This document shows, piece after piece, positions 10,319 to 21,530 of a stretch of DNA of 64,000 bases (the first letter of the stretch is position 1; the number at the start of each line of letters is the position of its first letter). Below the pieces are notes generated by a model that saw only the letters and a list, made by a program, of their open reading frames with translations, searched no databases and was not told the origin of the DNA. Source of the DNA: Adiantum capillus-veneris (lineage: Eukaryota; Streptophyta; Polypodiopsida; Polypodiales; Pteridaceae). Position numbers and translations under genes: made by a program. The DNA is taken from NCBI GenBank assembly GCA_014529385.2, contig CM043954.1:97980747-98044746 (forward strand), read 5' to 3'.

Positions 10319-11384
10319 AGCTACGCTTCACAGTAGTTTACTTTCCTGGGAAAAATTCGGTAGAGTTTCCCTTGTAAACTGACCTCTGAACCAATATCAA
10401 CCTGTCAAATGAACCAAGAAAGCTTCAGATTCTGCAGAAATTTCGACAAAGTCTCCTTTGTAAAATGGCTCTGGTGTACTCAAAAACAGACCAAAAACAG
10501 CTCATAAAACCACTGTCTCTCTAACACTGTAAGCTGTGGGTAAACCTGTCCTGCACCTGTACTGTCTCTCACTGTCCTGTCACTGTCGTGTAAGCATAGA
10601 CTGCGACAATGCCTCAACGGCAGTAAAGCAAAAATGCAATTCCAACTGTCTAACTCACAGTCAATACATCCTAGCTGCCTATCTAAGGGTGCTCGAGGGA
10701 TCGCTCCAAGACCTGTATCACCGAAAGGATCTCAACATTCGAGAATCCCCCAGCTTAATAAAACCTCACTCGACCCTCAACAAAGGTTGCAGTAAATCTG
10801 ACAGTACATAGACTTCCCACAAAGTCATACATCCACAAATTTCCCACTATATGTTGTAACCGCTGCGGCGGTTGTTTGCTGCGTGACTCACATCCAGCAA
10901 ACCCTCAACAGACATACATCATCTCTGACAATACATCCCATGTGTAAGTACCTGCAATGTGAGGATGAAATCTGGAATATCAAGCAGCAAACACAAGCTA
11001 CCTGATGAACTAGTGGATGTCGCCTACAGTCTGTGTGTACATGTGCCCGTGTCGTATGTGACACGCCTTCAAGAACTATGAGCCGTCCTTCGATGTGTAG
11101 ACATCCACAAATCAGCACTCTGGAAGTGCAGATATCCTCAGCACCTGCAGTCGTAGGTCGAAACCCCAAATTTGCAGAGTCGGATATGCACCCGCCGAGA
11201 CCACGTAGTCGAAAATGGCCTGCACAGAACTTTGTCGAAGCTGAACGGTGTCCGAGATGACCTCAGAATGAAATTCTGAGAACACCAAGCCCTTAGGGCT
11301 CGTCCACAGGAATTGGCTCCATGTCTTCGCCTGTCGAATCTCACTCCAATCTGAGCAAGTGACTCTGCCCCGAGCCTCGATCTG
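10319..11384 (-). other. Copia-1 untranslated leader
   Basis: About 1.07 kb between the primer-binding site and the gag start codon, with no coding similarity seen on either strand. Long leaders before gag occur in plant copia elements. It contains a short GC-rich dyad (AACCGC-TGCG-GCGGTT near 10858-10873). Confidence 0.6.
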
Positions 11385-11396
11385 GCTCTGATACCA
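11385..11396 (-). other. Copia-1 primer-binding site (initiator Met-tRNA type)
   Basis: On the minus strand TGGTATCAGAGC starts two bases after the 5' LTR end. It is the classic site complementary to the 3' end of initiator Met-tRNA in plant copia elements. Confidence 0.95.
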
Positions 11397-11398
11397 GT

Positions 11399-11676
<278 letters not shown>

Positions 11677-12042
11677 TCAACAATCATAGCGCCAATGCTT
11701 TGGTCGACACAGGAGCTAGAGTAAATGCAATAAGTTATTCCAAGTACAAGAAGGCAACAAGTCAAGCATTGACAGCAAGAATAGCGACAATCAAAGGATG
11801 CAACAAGAACCGAGCCCCAACAATGGGAGTAGTCAACTTGAACATGATAGTACATGGGTGTTCATGTCCTCATTAGTTTGTATGCTTACCAGATGAACAC
11901 ATGAATGAGACAATGATCCTTGGAATTCCTTGGATGCGGACATACAAAGCAGTATCAGATTGGGATACAAATCAACTAAAGTATCACCTAAAGGCAGGCA
12001 ACTCATTGTTCTAATTGCACCAAGCAAAGAGGAATGGAAAGG
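11677..12042 (+). pseudogene. Ty3-A second retropepsin-like domain (part 2)
   Basis: Removing Copia-1 and one TCAAC joins the frame from 6059 to HSANALVDTGARVNAISYSK, an aspartic protease active site (D-T-G-A) preceded by the expected strand (IKVQLN before the junction). The C-terminal landmark is MILGIPWMRTYKAVSDWDTN, which parallels ILGRAFMRRVQLIQDW in the first protease of the same element. TAG near 11872 and TAA near 12013 interrupt the frame. The domain spans about 115-120 residues, the normal retropepsin size. Its place after integrase is unusual. It could be a true second protease, a protease-like Gag/accessory domain, or a fusion with another element's gag-pro region. Confidence 0.72.
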
Positions 12043-12395
12043 AAGCAATCAACATACCAAACCATGAAGTAGTCAATCTTCTCCATCCCCTCGACAAGGA
12101 AATGCTACAAGTAGCATGCAAGGAGTCAAGAAAATTTGGGTACCAAAAGCACAGCTTAAGGATAAGCCGATTCAAATCTGGGTGCGTAAAACTTCACCCA
12201 CAAAACAAAAGAAGGTTCCAAGGGTGCAAACACAGAGACGAGCATCTCCGAGCAAGGAACCTAACATGAAACTAGTTTGGAAGAAAAAGGAGCACATATC
12301 CTCTCCACAAAAAGTAAAACCAATCAAGCAATGGCGAGTTAAGTCTCAAAAGACTCCACCACACCATACAGCACCAAGCAGAGCAAGCTACTAAT
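12043..12395 (+). pseudogene. Ty3-A basic tail after second protease
   Basis: Two overlapping frames are open. The one starting near 12116 is strongly Lys/Arg/Pro-rich with a repeated aromatic pattern (KKIWVPKAQLKDKPIQIWVR, then NMKLVWKKKEH and KQWRVKSQKTP), suggesting a nucleic-acid-binding tail. It continues the preceding protease after a frameshift. It ends with TAA at 12392-12394. No family is recognised. Confidence 0.5.
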
Positions 12396-12708
12396 GGCAA
12401 GAAAAAGATCGACAACAAGCAAAAGTCCTACAAACAACTCAAGCAATCAGTTTACTGAAGCATCCTAATGATACAATCAAACAGAGAGCACACAAGCTAC
12501 AAGATTTTCTCTTATGAGGACATCAACAGCAAACCTCGACATCAGAAACCCTTGAGTTAATTACTCAAGACCCAACTCTTGCATAGATAATGGTTTGAAT
12601 TGCATTGATCTTCAAAGCATGGTAGAGCCAACCACGGCTATGCATAGACACGATTGTTCAACCCATGCACACAGTCATCACGGAGTACGCCATCTAAGAG
12701 GGGTGGAA
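12396..12708 (+). other. Ty3-A 3' untranslated region and candidate polypurine tract
   Basis: No coding signal is seen. The stretch ends with a purine-rich run (AAGAGGGGTGGAAGGG, about 12690-12705), a plausible polypurine tract marking the approach of a 3' LTR. No convincing TG start follows immediately, so the LTR boundary is not fixed. Confidence 0.4.
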
Positions 12709-14424
12709 GGGCACTAAGTACTATGTAATTAAGGGTAATGTTTGAAGAGGAAGAAAAAGTTCGATGTTAACGTGTGATTTTTTGCAAAAGTACCTAATAA
12801 TGCCCTTATAATTCATCATCAAGGGAAAATTCACTGATAATATCTTCTCGATGAGTGTAAATAGTGTATATACTATCAAAATATCATCAAAAAATAGTCC
12901 TTTTTTGGTATATTTCATCATTTTTATTGATAATGAGACCTAAAAATAGAAAAATCCAACAAAAAACAATAAAGCTGTGTTTTTCAATGGATTCTCTTAA
13001 TTATTGGATTTTTACTTTACTTTTTCGAAGCATTTTGTTATTTTCTTTGATTTTTCAATAAACAGGTCAAAAACTAATAATAAATATCAAGGAAGCTCAT
13101 ATGGAAAAATGGAAGACACAATGGTGCTTAGAAAGACAAGGCAGACAAGCACAAAAATTTTCAATGAAATAAGAAGATGGAAGCGGGAAGCCTAAATTAG
13201 GCGGCCAAGCCTACTTTTACAAAATTCTTGCAGAATGAGCTACAGGAAATCGATCAAGGAAATTTTTGAGTCTAACATAGATTTCACGGCATAGTAGGAC
13301 TAACAGGGGAATCTGGGGAAAATTGGTTTGGGAAGTCCGGGTATAGATATCCAAGGTAGGCTAAAACCACCTCATTTCCACTTGCAGCCTTTGCAGAGAG
13401 AGCTTTCGACCTCTTTCCCGCGTCTTTTTCGGAGTCCACAGTTGACCGTTTTCAACACCGTCTCACAAGAGACATGAGAGGTAAGTTCTTTACTCGTCAA
13501 TGATCCATTTTGTACGGCCGGTAACTAGATCAAACCCCTAGAAAAAACCCTAGAAACCGAGTAGTGCACGAAGACCTACAACCAAAAACTGACCATAGCG
13601 GCCTGTCAGCTCGACCAAATCAGATGCGATTTGAATCGTAGCATGCCCTAACATAATAGAACCTTTCTATATCATCAGCTGACCATTCGGCAGGGGTCAA
13701 GGGGGTCCCCATTAGAAAAAGCTAGGTTTTTTGCAAATGCCAGAATTCCGATCTGACTCCACAGATAGCTTGCCTACAAGGTTTATATACAATGTATATG
13801 ATTGGTTTAGTGAAATCAATCAAGCATAGCCCTCGAAAAGCAAAAAACGGCTCGAAGTCTACAAAGCATCAAATTCGACATACGGGGTCAAACTGACTCC
13901 AAATGAGCCAGAATTGGATGAGTTGCTTCACGACTATGTTGCGGACAAGTCCAAAGCCTCAAAGTTGACTGATCAACATAACAGGCACTGTAGTCACAGA
14001 AAATGGTGATTTCAGAGTCGACAAAGCACAAAGTGATGCCGGCATGACCAAATTCAATTTATGACTTTTTTTAGGAGTATAGAATGTGTCTAGGTCAAAA
14101 TTTGTAAGCTTTGCAAAAAAATTGTCATTGTTGGTAATAATTGAGATTATTTACTTTTGCACTATTTTTGCTTGGAAATTGTCACATCACCTGTGACCAA
14201 ACCTATCATGTAGACACACCTAAAACATGCCAAAAATCAAGTATGAGCCAAAATGAGCACCTATAACTTGGAAAATTACAAGAAAACTCAAAGAAGTCTT
14301 TGCATGCCAAGTTTTGGGTTATGGACAACATTTCTTGATCCAGATCACCTCATATCCCATACACAGGGTCTAAACAATGCCTAGAACCAGTTTGTACCAA
14401 AAAATGTTGATTTTGGTAGATAAA
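12709..14424. other. Non-coding stretch, possible LTR/leader of a Ty3 element
   Basis: About 1.7 kb without a credible gene. 12709-13080 is AT-rich; 13370-13500 is pyrimidine-rich with a donor-like GAGGTAAGT near 13490. The remainder resembles retroelement leader sequence. A short motif, ATTATTTACTTT, at about 14148 recurs at 18268 and 18566. With Copia-2 removed these sites are spaced by roughly 290-300 bp, hinting at a degenerate tandem repeat. Confidence 0.35.
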
Positions 14425-14652
14425 TGTTACCATATACATGTGGTAGTGATGTGTGTGAACACAGTAGGACCGCCGGGGCATTTTTTCCCTCTTTAGGAGG
14501 TTTTTTCCCCCGTGCATTGTATATACGCCCATCACTCTAGGGCTATCTATCTTTCCATTGCACACTAAGTAATACACTCTCTGTTGTGTGCCTTGAGCTT
14601 CCTTCGTCTTCTCCAAGCTCTGTGCGTTTCCTCTGCAACCCTAATTCCAACA
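14425..14652 (+). repeat. Copia-2 5' LTR (228 bp)
   Basis: TG...CA ends, about 98% identical by eye to the 3' LTR. Target duplication ATAAA lies just before it (14420-14424). Confidence 0.95.
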
Positions 14653-14654
14653 AT

Positions 14655-14666
14655 TGGTATCAGAGC
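14655..14666 (+). other. Copia-2 primer-binding site
   Basis: TGGTATCAGAGC two bases after the 5' LTR, the initiator Met-tRNA site. Confidence 0.95.
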
Positions 14667-14979
14667 AGGTTGCGTCCTCCCTGGCTTAGTCGCCAGCTGC
14701 TCCAGTACACGCCTGCTCAGTTTCTCCAATTTCAGTGAGCTTTGGCGAGTGTTCGCAGGTTTGCTCAAATTTTTGATTTGGGCTCATTTCGGCCTCCGTT
14801 TCCACTACAGGCAGTACTGCACAGGCTATTTCGTCAATTTGTGCAAAATTTCTGTCAGTGCTGTTTTTTGCATAACAAGTGCCTTATAGTCTTCTACGGT
14901 TTGTGCTATATAGCACGTGTTGTTCTCGCTCCATTTCTCCTATTTTCGAGCAGTTTTCACATCAGGTGCAGCATTTACC

Positions 14980-16074
14980 ATGGCTAACAACAACAACACA
15001 GATGTGTTCAAGATGTTTGTTGTTGAGGACAGGTTGGATGGGGACAACTACCCTATGTGGGCTTATATGATGCAACATGTACTTGTGTCAAAGGGCGTCT
15101 GGAACATTGTACAGGGCATTGTACGTCCTGGTTCTGAGGATATAGGCGATGTTGAGGATGTTGCGGGTCTTGCAGCAAGGATTTCCGCTGTTAGAGTTGT
15201 TTTGCCTACGGAAGAACAAGCTCGTTGGGATGTTAAGGATGCGTAGGCTCATGCATTGATTGCGTTGTATGTGAAGTGCACCATTGTTCCTCACATCCGT
15301 TCAGCGAAATCTGCAAAACAGGCTTGAGATATCTTGGTTGGTCTTTATGCAAGTCGCAATGAGGCTAAAATTGCTTTGCTGCGTAAAGAGTTGGAGTCGA
15401 AGATTATGCATGAGGAAGATGATATGGACACTTTCCTTGCTAGTGTCAAGGATATCAATGAGCAGCTTATTTCTGCAGGTGAAGTCATTTCAGACAGTTC
15501 ACTTGTGCAGACTGTTCTTGATGCCTTACCCGATTCTTACCAGACTTTTGCTAGTACTTGGAGACTTATGACCCGAGGAAATCCAGAAGTTGTCAAGTTT
15601 GATGCATTATGCACATTGCTATTGCAAGAGTCACTTTCCAGAATAAACAAAACTAGGCAGCGTGCAGTTGAACAGGCTTTTATTGCTTCTCAAAGAAAGG
15701 GTGGTAACAGCAATGCAGCCACTTCTTATGGTTCTACTGCGAGTGGAAAAGCTTTTGTTCCTAATGCTTCTGCTGGCAACACTTCGTCTGGCAATTCTAG
15801 TGATAAGGACAAAAACAAGATGCGTTGCCATTATTGTAAATCCAATGATCACTTGATCAAGTCGTGTCCTAAGTTGAAGGCCAAAAAGGCTAAGAAGAAA
15901 GAGGGTGGTTCCAATGCAAATGTTGGTTCCACTACAAATGCAGCCATTGTTGAGTCTTCTATGAAAGGAGACTGTGTTGCTGATGTTGATGCATGGGCAA
16001 ACAAAACGTATTCTGGTTTCACGGGATGTAGTGTTTGTGGAAGATTCTGTTCAGCCCTTGCTGTCATGTACTAG
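14980..16074 (+). pseudogene. Copia-2 gag
   Basis: The ATG at 14980 begins MANNNNTDVFKMFVVEDRLD; GDNYPMWAYMMQHVL matches the start of copia Gag. One frame runs to 16074 with two stops: TAG at 15244-15246 (Gln expected) and TGA at 15325-15327 (Trp expected before DILVGLYASRNEAK). Capsid-type helices (DDMDTFLASVKDINEQLISA, TVLDALPDSYQTFASTW) are followed by a Ser/Asn/Gly-rich region and one CCHC knuckle (CHYCKSNDHLIKSC). The last ~30 residues are not Gag: after VADVDAW the sequence has crossed the deletion junction and is read out of frame with pol. Confidence 0.9.
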
Positions 16075-17527
16075 AGACAGTAATGTAAGCTCACAGGACA
16101 TTTATGACACTTTGTTGCCTCTTTTCAGTGGTGGAAATACTAATGTAAGTTCCAATGAGGCAAATGTACATCCTATGGGGGTTTCTGAAAATGTTCTAGA
16201 TCAGCCTATTACTGATGCAAATGTACATGATGTACTTGATGAGGAAAGGGCTGAAAATGAGCAGGCTAGAGGTATGCCAAAATGGCTGGTGCACACTTTG
16301 TGTGACAGTAAATTGGATGCACCTTTGTCTAGTCATACTCGTTTAGGCTCTCGCCATGCATCTTATGCATCAGATTGTTATGCTTTGGCTGTGTCTAGCT
16401 TAAATGATGTTGAGGAGCCTCTGTCTTTTGATGAAGCACAGAATTCAAAAAATTGGATGGCTGCAATGCAATCAGAATATGATGCACTCATAGAAAATGA
16501 CACATGGACGTTATGTGATTTGCCTCCTAGCAAAAAGGCCATTGGTACAAAGTGGGTTTACAAGTGGAAACGCAAGCCGAATGGTGAGATTGATCGTGAT
16601 AAGGCTGGACTTGTTGCAAAGGGTTATGCACAGCAAAAAGGCATAGATTATGAAGAGACTTTTGTTCCCACTTGTCGTATGACTAGTGTGCGTTTTCTAT
16701 GTGCATTGGCAGCTCATTTTGGTTGGGATGTGCATCAATCAGACATTGTTACTGCTTTCTGGAATGGTGACATATTTGAGGAAGTTTATGTAACGCAGCC
16801 TCGCGGTTTTGTCATAAATGGACAAGAGGACAAAGTGTGCAGATGTAAGAAGGCTTTGTATGGGTTGAAGCAATCTCCTCGTGCTTGGTATGAGAAAGCA
16901 GACACTCATTTGGTCAAATGAGGCTTTCGTAACAGTCCAATAGAAAGCACATTGTATGTAAAGCGTGAGGATGATGTACTTCTCATTGTGGTTCTTTATG
17001 TTGATGATTTGCTGATCACTGGACCAAATGAGAGACATATTTCTGAATTTAAGGCTGATTTGAATGCTACTTTCAAGATGAAAGATTTGGGATTGTTGCA
17101 TCATTACTTGGGTATACAGTTTAAGCAGTGTGATGGTGGTATTGCCTTGTGTCAAAAAAGTTACATAGAGACATTGCTATATAAGTTTGGACTTGAGAAT
17201 TGCAAACCTATTGCCACTCCCATGGAAACAGGTTTGAAGTTGAGTCTACATGATGCTGGCGATTCTACTGATGTTACTCTTTATCAAACTGTTGTTGGAT
17301 GCCTCATTTATGTATGCAATACGAGGCCAGATATTCAGTTTTCAGTCTCACAGGTTAGCAGATTTATGCATAGCCTAGGGTCTAAGCATTGGCAGTCTGT
17401 CAAGAGTATTTTTCGCTACCTTAGTGGCACTTTACATCTTGGCTTGTTTTATCCCAAGGGGGGATCATTGCCGCCAGACTTACATGCTTTTTCGAACTCA
17501 GATTGGGCTGGTTGTTTTGACACGTAA
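15985..17527 (+). pseudogene. Copia-2 integrase remnant and reverse transcriptase
   Basis: In the +1 frame relative to gag, the first recognisable residues are KRILVSRDVVFVEDS, the conserved end of a copia integrase; the whole zinc finger and D,D,E core upstream are missing. Reverse transcriptase follows: WMAAMQSEYDALIENDTW, KWVYKWKRKPNGEIDR, HQSDIVTAFWNGDI, KALYGLKQSPRAWYEK and the intact catalytic box LYVDDLLITG. TGA at 16919-16921 and TAA at 17525-17527 are the only stops, and the frame is otherwise unbroken over about 1.5 kb. Confidence 0.92.
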
Positions 17528-17953
17528 GTGTCCACAAGTGGTTTTTGTTTCATGCTTGGAAGTTCATGTATATTATGGTTGAGCAAGAAGCAACCTATTG
17601 TGGCCACTTCGAGTTGTGAGGCTGAGTACAGGGCAGTCTTCACAGCTACGATTGAGTGTGTATGGCTCAGACGCCTTATGGTTGATTTGGGTGTTGGACA
17701 GGACACTGCCAACACTATCTACACTGACAGTCAGAGCGCATTGGCAATTGCGAGGAACCCAGTTTTTCATGCTCGCACAAAGCACATTGAGGTGCATTAC
17801 CACTATGTCAGGGAGAGGCTCTCAGCAGGAGAGATCAGCTTGCCTTATGTGCCAACACAGGACAACCTTGCAGATCTTTTAACAAAGGCACTGTCACGTG
17901 AGAAGCTTGAAGCTTTCCGCAAAGCTTTGGGCTTACTCCCCTTTGTGGATTGA
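17528..17953 (+). pseudogene. Copia-2 RNase H
   Basis: Same frame as RT after one TAA. Motifs: STSGFCFMLGSSCILW, VATSSCEAEYRAVFTATIE, TIYTDSQSALAIARNP, ARTKHIEVHYHYVRERL and the terminal DLLTKALSREK. The catalytic Asp/Glu/Asp positions are intact. It ends naturally at 17953, about 75 bp before the 3' LTR. Confidence 0.92.
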
Positions 17954-18015
17954 TCATGTCCTTAGGGCATGGCACTTCCCTTTACTCATGTGCAAGATCT
18001 CGTTCACCGCATCAC

Positions 18016-18028
18016 TCCAGGGGGGATT
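18016..18028 (+). other. Copia-2 polypurine tract
   Basis: CCAGGGGGGATT lies immediately before the TG of the 3' LTR, in the position and with the composition of a plus-strand primer. Confidence 0.85.
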
Positions 18029-18255
18029 TGTTACCATATACATGTGGTAGTGATGTGTGTGAACACACTAGGACCGCCAGGGCATTTTTTCCCTCTTTAG
18101 GAGGTTTTTTCCCCCGTGCATTGTATATACGCCCATCACTCTAGGGCTATCTATCTTTCCATTGCACACTAAGTAATACACTCTCTGTTGTGTGCCTTGA
18201 GCTTCCTTCGTCTTCTCCAAGCTGTGTGCGTTTTCTCTGCAACCCTAATCCAACA
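18029..18255 (+). repeat. Copia-2 3' LTR (227 bp)
   Basis: Matches the 5' LTR with a few substitutions and one deleted base near the end. Target duplication ATAAA follows at 18256-18260. Confidence 0.95.
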
Positions 18256-18726
18256 ATAAAATAAATTTCACGATTATTTACTTTCTAGCAAAATTGGGGG
18301 AGTTTTGATATTTTGCCATCATACATCCAAAGTACATGATGTGTTAAGCCCACAAGCCAAATTTGAAGCAATTTGGAGCTTAAAATCTCAAATTTCCTTT
18401 ATATCTACTGTTTCAGAGACCTAAAGCCAATAATCGCTCCCATTTGCACCCTATGCATCCAAATGAGCCCATATTTCACTCAGAGTATGTATTTGGTATA
18501 TACTTCAAGCCTATGAAGCCAAGTTTGCAAAAAGTTGAAAAAATTACTCAGCTGTGTAATAATCACGATTATTTACTTTGGCTACAAAAATTTGTTTTAA
18601 CTTTAGAGTTTTGTTCCTTGCATGTTTTTATGCATCTATGCTTGTTCAAAAATTGATTTGAAGCAAATTGGACCAAAATTGTCAGCATTTCAGCCTAAAG
18701 GACACTCTATTCACTGAACAGGAGCC
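18256..18726. other. Non-coding flank of Copia-2
   Basis: AT-rich sequence continuous, across the Copia-2 insertion, with 13.5-14.4 kb. It holds two copies of CACGATTATTTACTTT about 300 bp apart and no gene. Confidence 0.5.
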
Positions 18727-20231
18727 ATGCAAGCATCAAAGACAGCCAAGAAGAAGCTCAACCAAAAGGAAAAGTTGCACGAGCTGCCCACCTATCAACT
18801 AGACCCCAATTCAGTCAAAGCAACCAAGGCAGCATGCCTCTCCAAAGAACACCTAGAAGAGCATCATACTACAGTCTTCACCGGCAGATTCAAGAGTGAA
18901 GAGGGACATTAGGTGGAGTTGCACTTCTACCGAAGGAAGTATATGATGTTGCCATGAAGACTGAGACCAAAGAAGCCAGCTTCAGGCTAGGATCGGGTCT
19001 AAGGAGAAGAAGAGCTCCTAAAAGAAACAGCTGAGCTCAAAAGAGTTAACCAGCTCCTGAGATAAGGAAAGTCGGAAACGCAAGAAAAGGCAGGCACTTC
19101 AGAGCCGCCACAAATAGATATACCCTCGGTCTCTTTGGCTAAATTGGAGACATAGTCCATAGAAAAGACGAGTGGTGAAGATGATTTTCAGATAAACATT
19201 ACAGATGCAGACATGGTGCCCATGGTCGAGCTCTCAAAAGCTGACGAGGACGCACTGAAAGAAAAGATCACACAAGAGGTGGATGAGCTGGGGAAGGCCG
19301 CGATGGATTGGGAGTTGAGAGTTCTTCACTCTGTCAATGTCACTCAACTCACTCCCAATCAAATCAATGCGCAATGGTATCAGCAATCCCTGCCATACCC
19401 CTTGATAAAGGTGGAGTTACTCCAAGTGAAAGAATGGTTGTACGCAGACATGCAAATAGATGGTGCAGATAAAGACCACCCAAAGTGGAGGTTGAGCTAG
19501 TTGAACAAGAATCCGAGGTATTTGATTCTGTTCACAAGAGCAGCTGCAGCCCTGCAAAGAGATCCCACTTTTTGTCATGTACCCAGAGTAACGACTTGGC
19601 AAGAGCATGAGGCACTGACGAAGAAGCTTCCAACCTGGCTGAACTACCGGAGATTGCCAGCTCCAAAGAAAGGACAAGCCACAGAGGAATACATGGTGAA
19701 AACCCTAATGGGCGCCATGTCTTTCTTCAAGAGTCCTCAGTCTATCGGATCTCTTTTGTGCAATGTTATATAAGATATGTTGGATCTCTCTTGTGCAATG
19801 TTATATAAGATATGCCGAATGCTGCTCACTTGTATTGAAGTATTTCATGAGCCAGAGCAATCAGGTGCCCCATGGATGTCATTCCTCAAGGGAAATAAAG
19901 GGTTATGCTATGATCTCAGTGGTCAACCTTCCGAAGAGGTCCTCTACGGCTTCTACGCCCAGTGTATGTTCTTACCATCACAAAATATATTGGCGTTCGA
20001 GTAAGATTTCTACATGAGATTCTTCGCTTGGATAATGAAGATATTTGCACCAGTGATCAGCAACCTCACCTCAATATTTGTAGGCTACTCAGTGGTGGAG
20101 CTAAAGAACAGAGTGACCATGCAGTTTCTACAAGTTCCAGATAAAGAAAGAAAAATCAGATACCAAAAGGCACTGAATGCTCTTAAAGACCGACTCACCA
20201 GCCGCCAACCTGAAGACTATTTCAGTCCGTA
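18727..20231 (+). pseudogene. Unknown retroelement ORF (about 501 codons in one frame)
   Basis: Not recognised. A single frame runs from the ATG at 18727 to 20231 with about nine in-frame stops (for example TAG 18910, TAG 19498, TAA 19771, TAA 20002). The N-terminal part is Lys-rich (ASKTAKKKLNQKEKLHELP), the middle acidic and helical (KADEDALKEKITQEVDELGK), and the C-terminal part hydrophobic/aromatic (LPTWLNYRRLPAPKKGQ, MRFFAWIMKIFAPVISNLTS). A 35 bp tandem duplication sits at 19747-19816. A polypurine tract and LTR-like block follow directly, so this is probably the last ORF of an LTR retrotransposon: an extra ORF, or a gag in a non-autonomous one. Confidence 0.45.
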
Positions 20232-20253
20232 AAGCTGTGTCAAGGGACGACAC

Positions 20254-20271
20254 AGGCGAGGAAGGGGGGAA
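20254..20271 (+). other. Candidate polypurine tract
   Basis: AGGCGAGGAAGGGGGGAA immediately precedes TGTTAGTAGC, which looks like the start of an LTR. It lies about 25 bp after the preceding ORF ends. Confidence 0.65.
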
Positions 20272-20692
20272 TGTTAGTAGCAAGCTAACACGAATACCAT
20301 TTTTTGGAGTTCTCTTTGTAAAACACTTATTACTTGATAAATCAGGAATATTCTAACTCCTATTTTCTCGGATAAACTGTGTAATTAATGAGCCAGGGCT
20401 ACAAGCTTCCAGATTGTATTAACCTGTCAATTCCCAGCTTTGATAGAACTCCACATTATTAGTTTTGACCACTCAAAAACTTTGGCTAAGGTATAAAAGC
20501 CAATTTTTGTAAGTTTTTTATAGGTTTTGGATAATGAAATACACAACATGAGCTAACGATGCTCACTCCTCTCCTTCTCACGCTTCATACTCCCTCCTCG
20601 GTAGTCACATTGCAATTGTGTTTGTTGCATTGCAATCGCACGTAAGAGCTCTACGCATTGACATAAGCAGTTCACAGTAATTTGTAGCTTTT
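20272..20692 (+). repeat. Candidate LTR with promoter
   Basis: Starts TGTTAGTAGCAAGC after a polypurine tract. It contains a TATA-type box (TATAAAA, 20492-20498) followed by a pyrimidine-rich stretch, as in a U3-R-U5 arrangement. The right limit is inferred from the following TTTTGGCGTCACTG, which resembles the primer-site sequence of Ty3-B (TTTTGGCAATCACGG). No second copy is found in the window, so the call rests on the flanking signals only. Confidence 0.5.
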
Positions 20693-21436
20693 GGCGTCAC
20701 TGATCCGCGGTCTAATGATCCGCGGTCTAATTTCATCATAACTAGGAATTTATACTTTCAAATCAAAAACTAAGCATAGACGCGGTATTGGGGCATCATT
20801 GTTGCTAAGCATTTAGATGCATTTTGGGTCAAAAATGACTAGGTCAAAAATCCACTGCTGTTAATAATTGCGATTTTGGAACTTGACCTAAAGTGGGGTT
20901 TGAGACCATAAGCATGTGTGTTTAAGTCTTATAAACATATCCTAGAATTTTCATGACGTTTGGATGTCATTTGATGTTGTAACGGATGTGATTTGTTTGC
21001 CGATGAGCGATTGGCTTTTGGTGATTTCAGTCACTTGAGTGTAGCTTGAGTTAGATGTGAGTTGTTAGTTGTTAGTTGTTTTCCAAGAGATTGACAACCT
21101 CTTGTAGCCTCTATGCACTAGTCGAGTCAGCTTCATGCCATGGATAGACAATTTAATCGTGGTTCTCGCTAAGACTGCAATAAGATAGGATGGTGAGGTT
21201 AGACATGAGTCCCACAATTTTCCTATATGAGGGGCAAGAGGCTGGGAGGTAAGACAGGTTACAAAATTCCTAATCTCACATTGGTATCAAAGCTATTATG
21301 GGAAAAGCAAGAGCATGGTCTATTTTTGAAAAGCTTGCATGTGAAGGGAAGGGACTCTCTCTAGATTGATGCGGATGCACACGAGCATGGCCGAATTGGG
21401 AGGGAGGGAAGGTCAAACGACCTGCATCAAACTCTT

Positions 21437-21530
<94 letters not shown>

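Larger units (their letters stand above)
14425..18255 (+). mobile_element. Copia-2: Ty1/copia deletion derivative
   Basis: Two near-identical LTRs (14425-14652 and 18029-18255) start TGTTACCATATAC and end CCAACA; a perfect 5 bp target duplication ATAAA flanks them (14420-14424 and 18256-18260). The primer-binding site, gag, RT, RNase H and a polypurine tract are present. The protease active site and the integrase core are missing: gag runs directly into the last residues of integrase. The element is only 3.8 kb, against the usual ~5 kb. The retained ends mean it could be moved by proteins from a relative. Confidence 0.95.

Noticed and set aside
11677-12042. Idea that the second D-T-G-A protease marks an endogenous pararetrovirus (caulimovirid)
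   Set aside because: The frame is continuous with a Ty3/gypsy integrase tail, and caulimovirids lack integrase. No movement or coat protein motif is seen nearby.
14143-20890. Recurring ATTATTTACTTT / TAATAATTGCGATT words as a formal tandem repeat
   Set aside because: The spacing is suggestive (~290-300 bp) but the sequence between the words is too divergent by eye; kept only as a note in the non-coding features.
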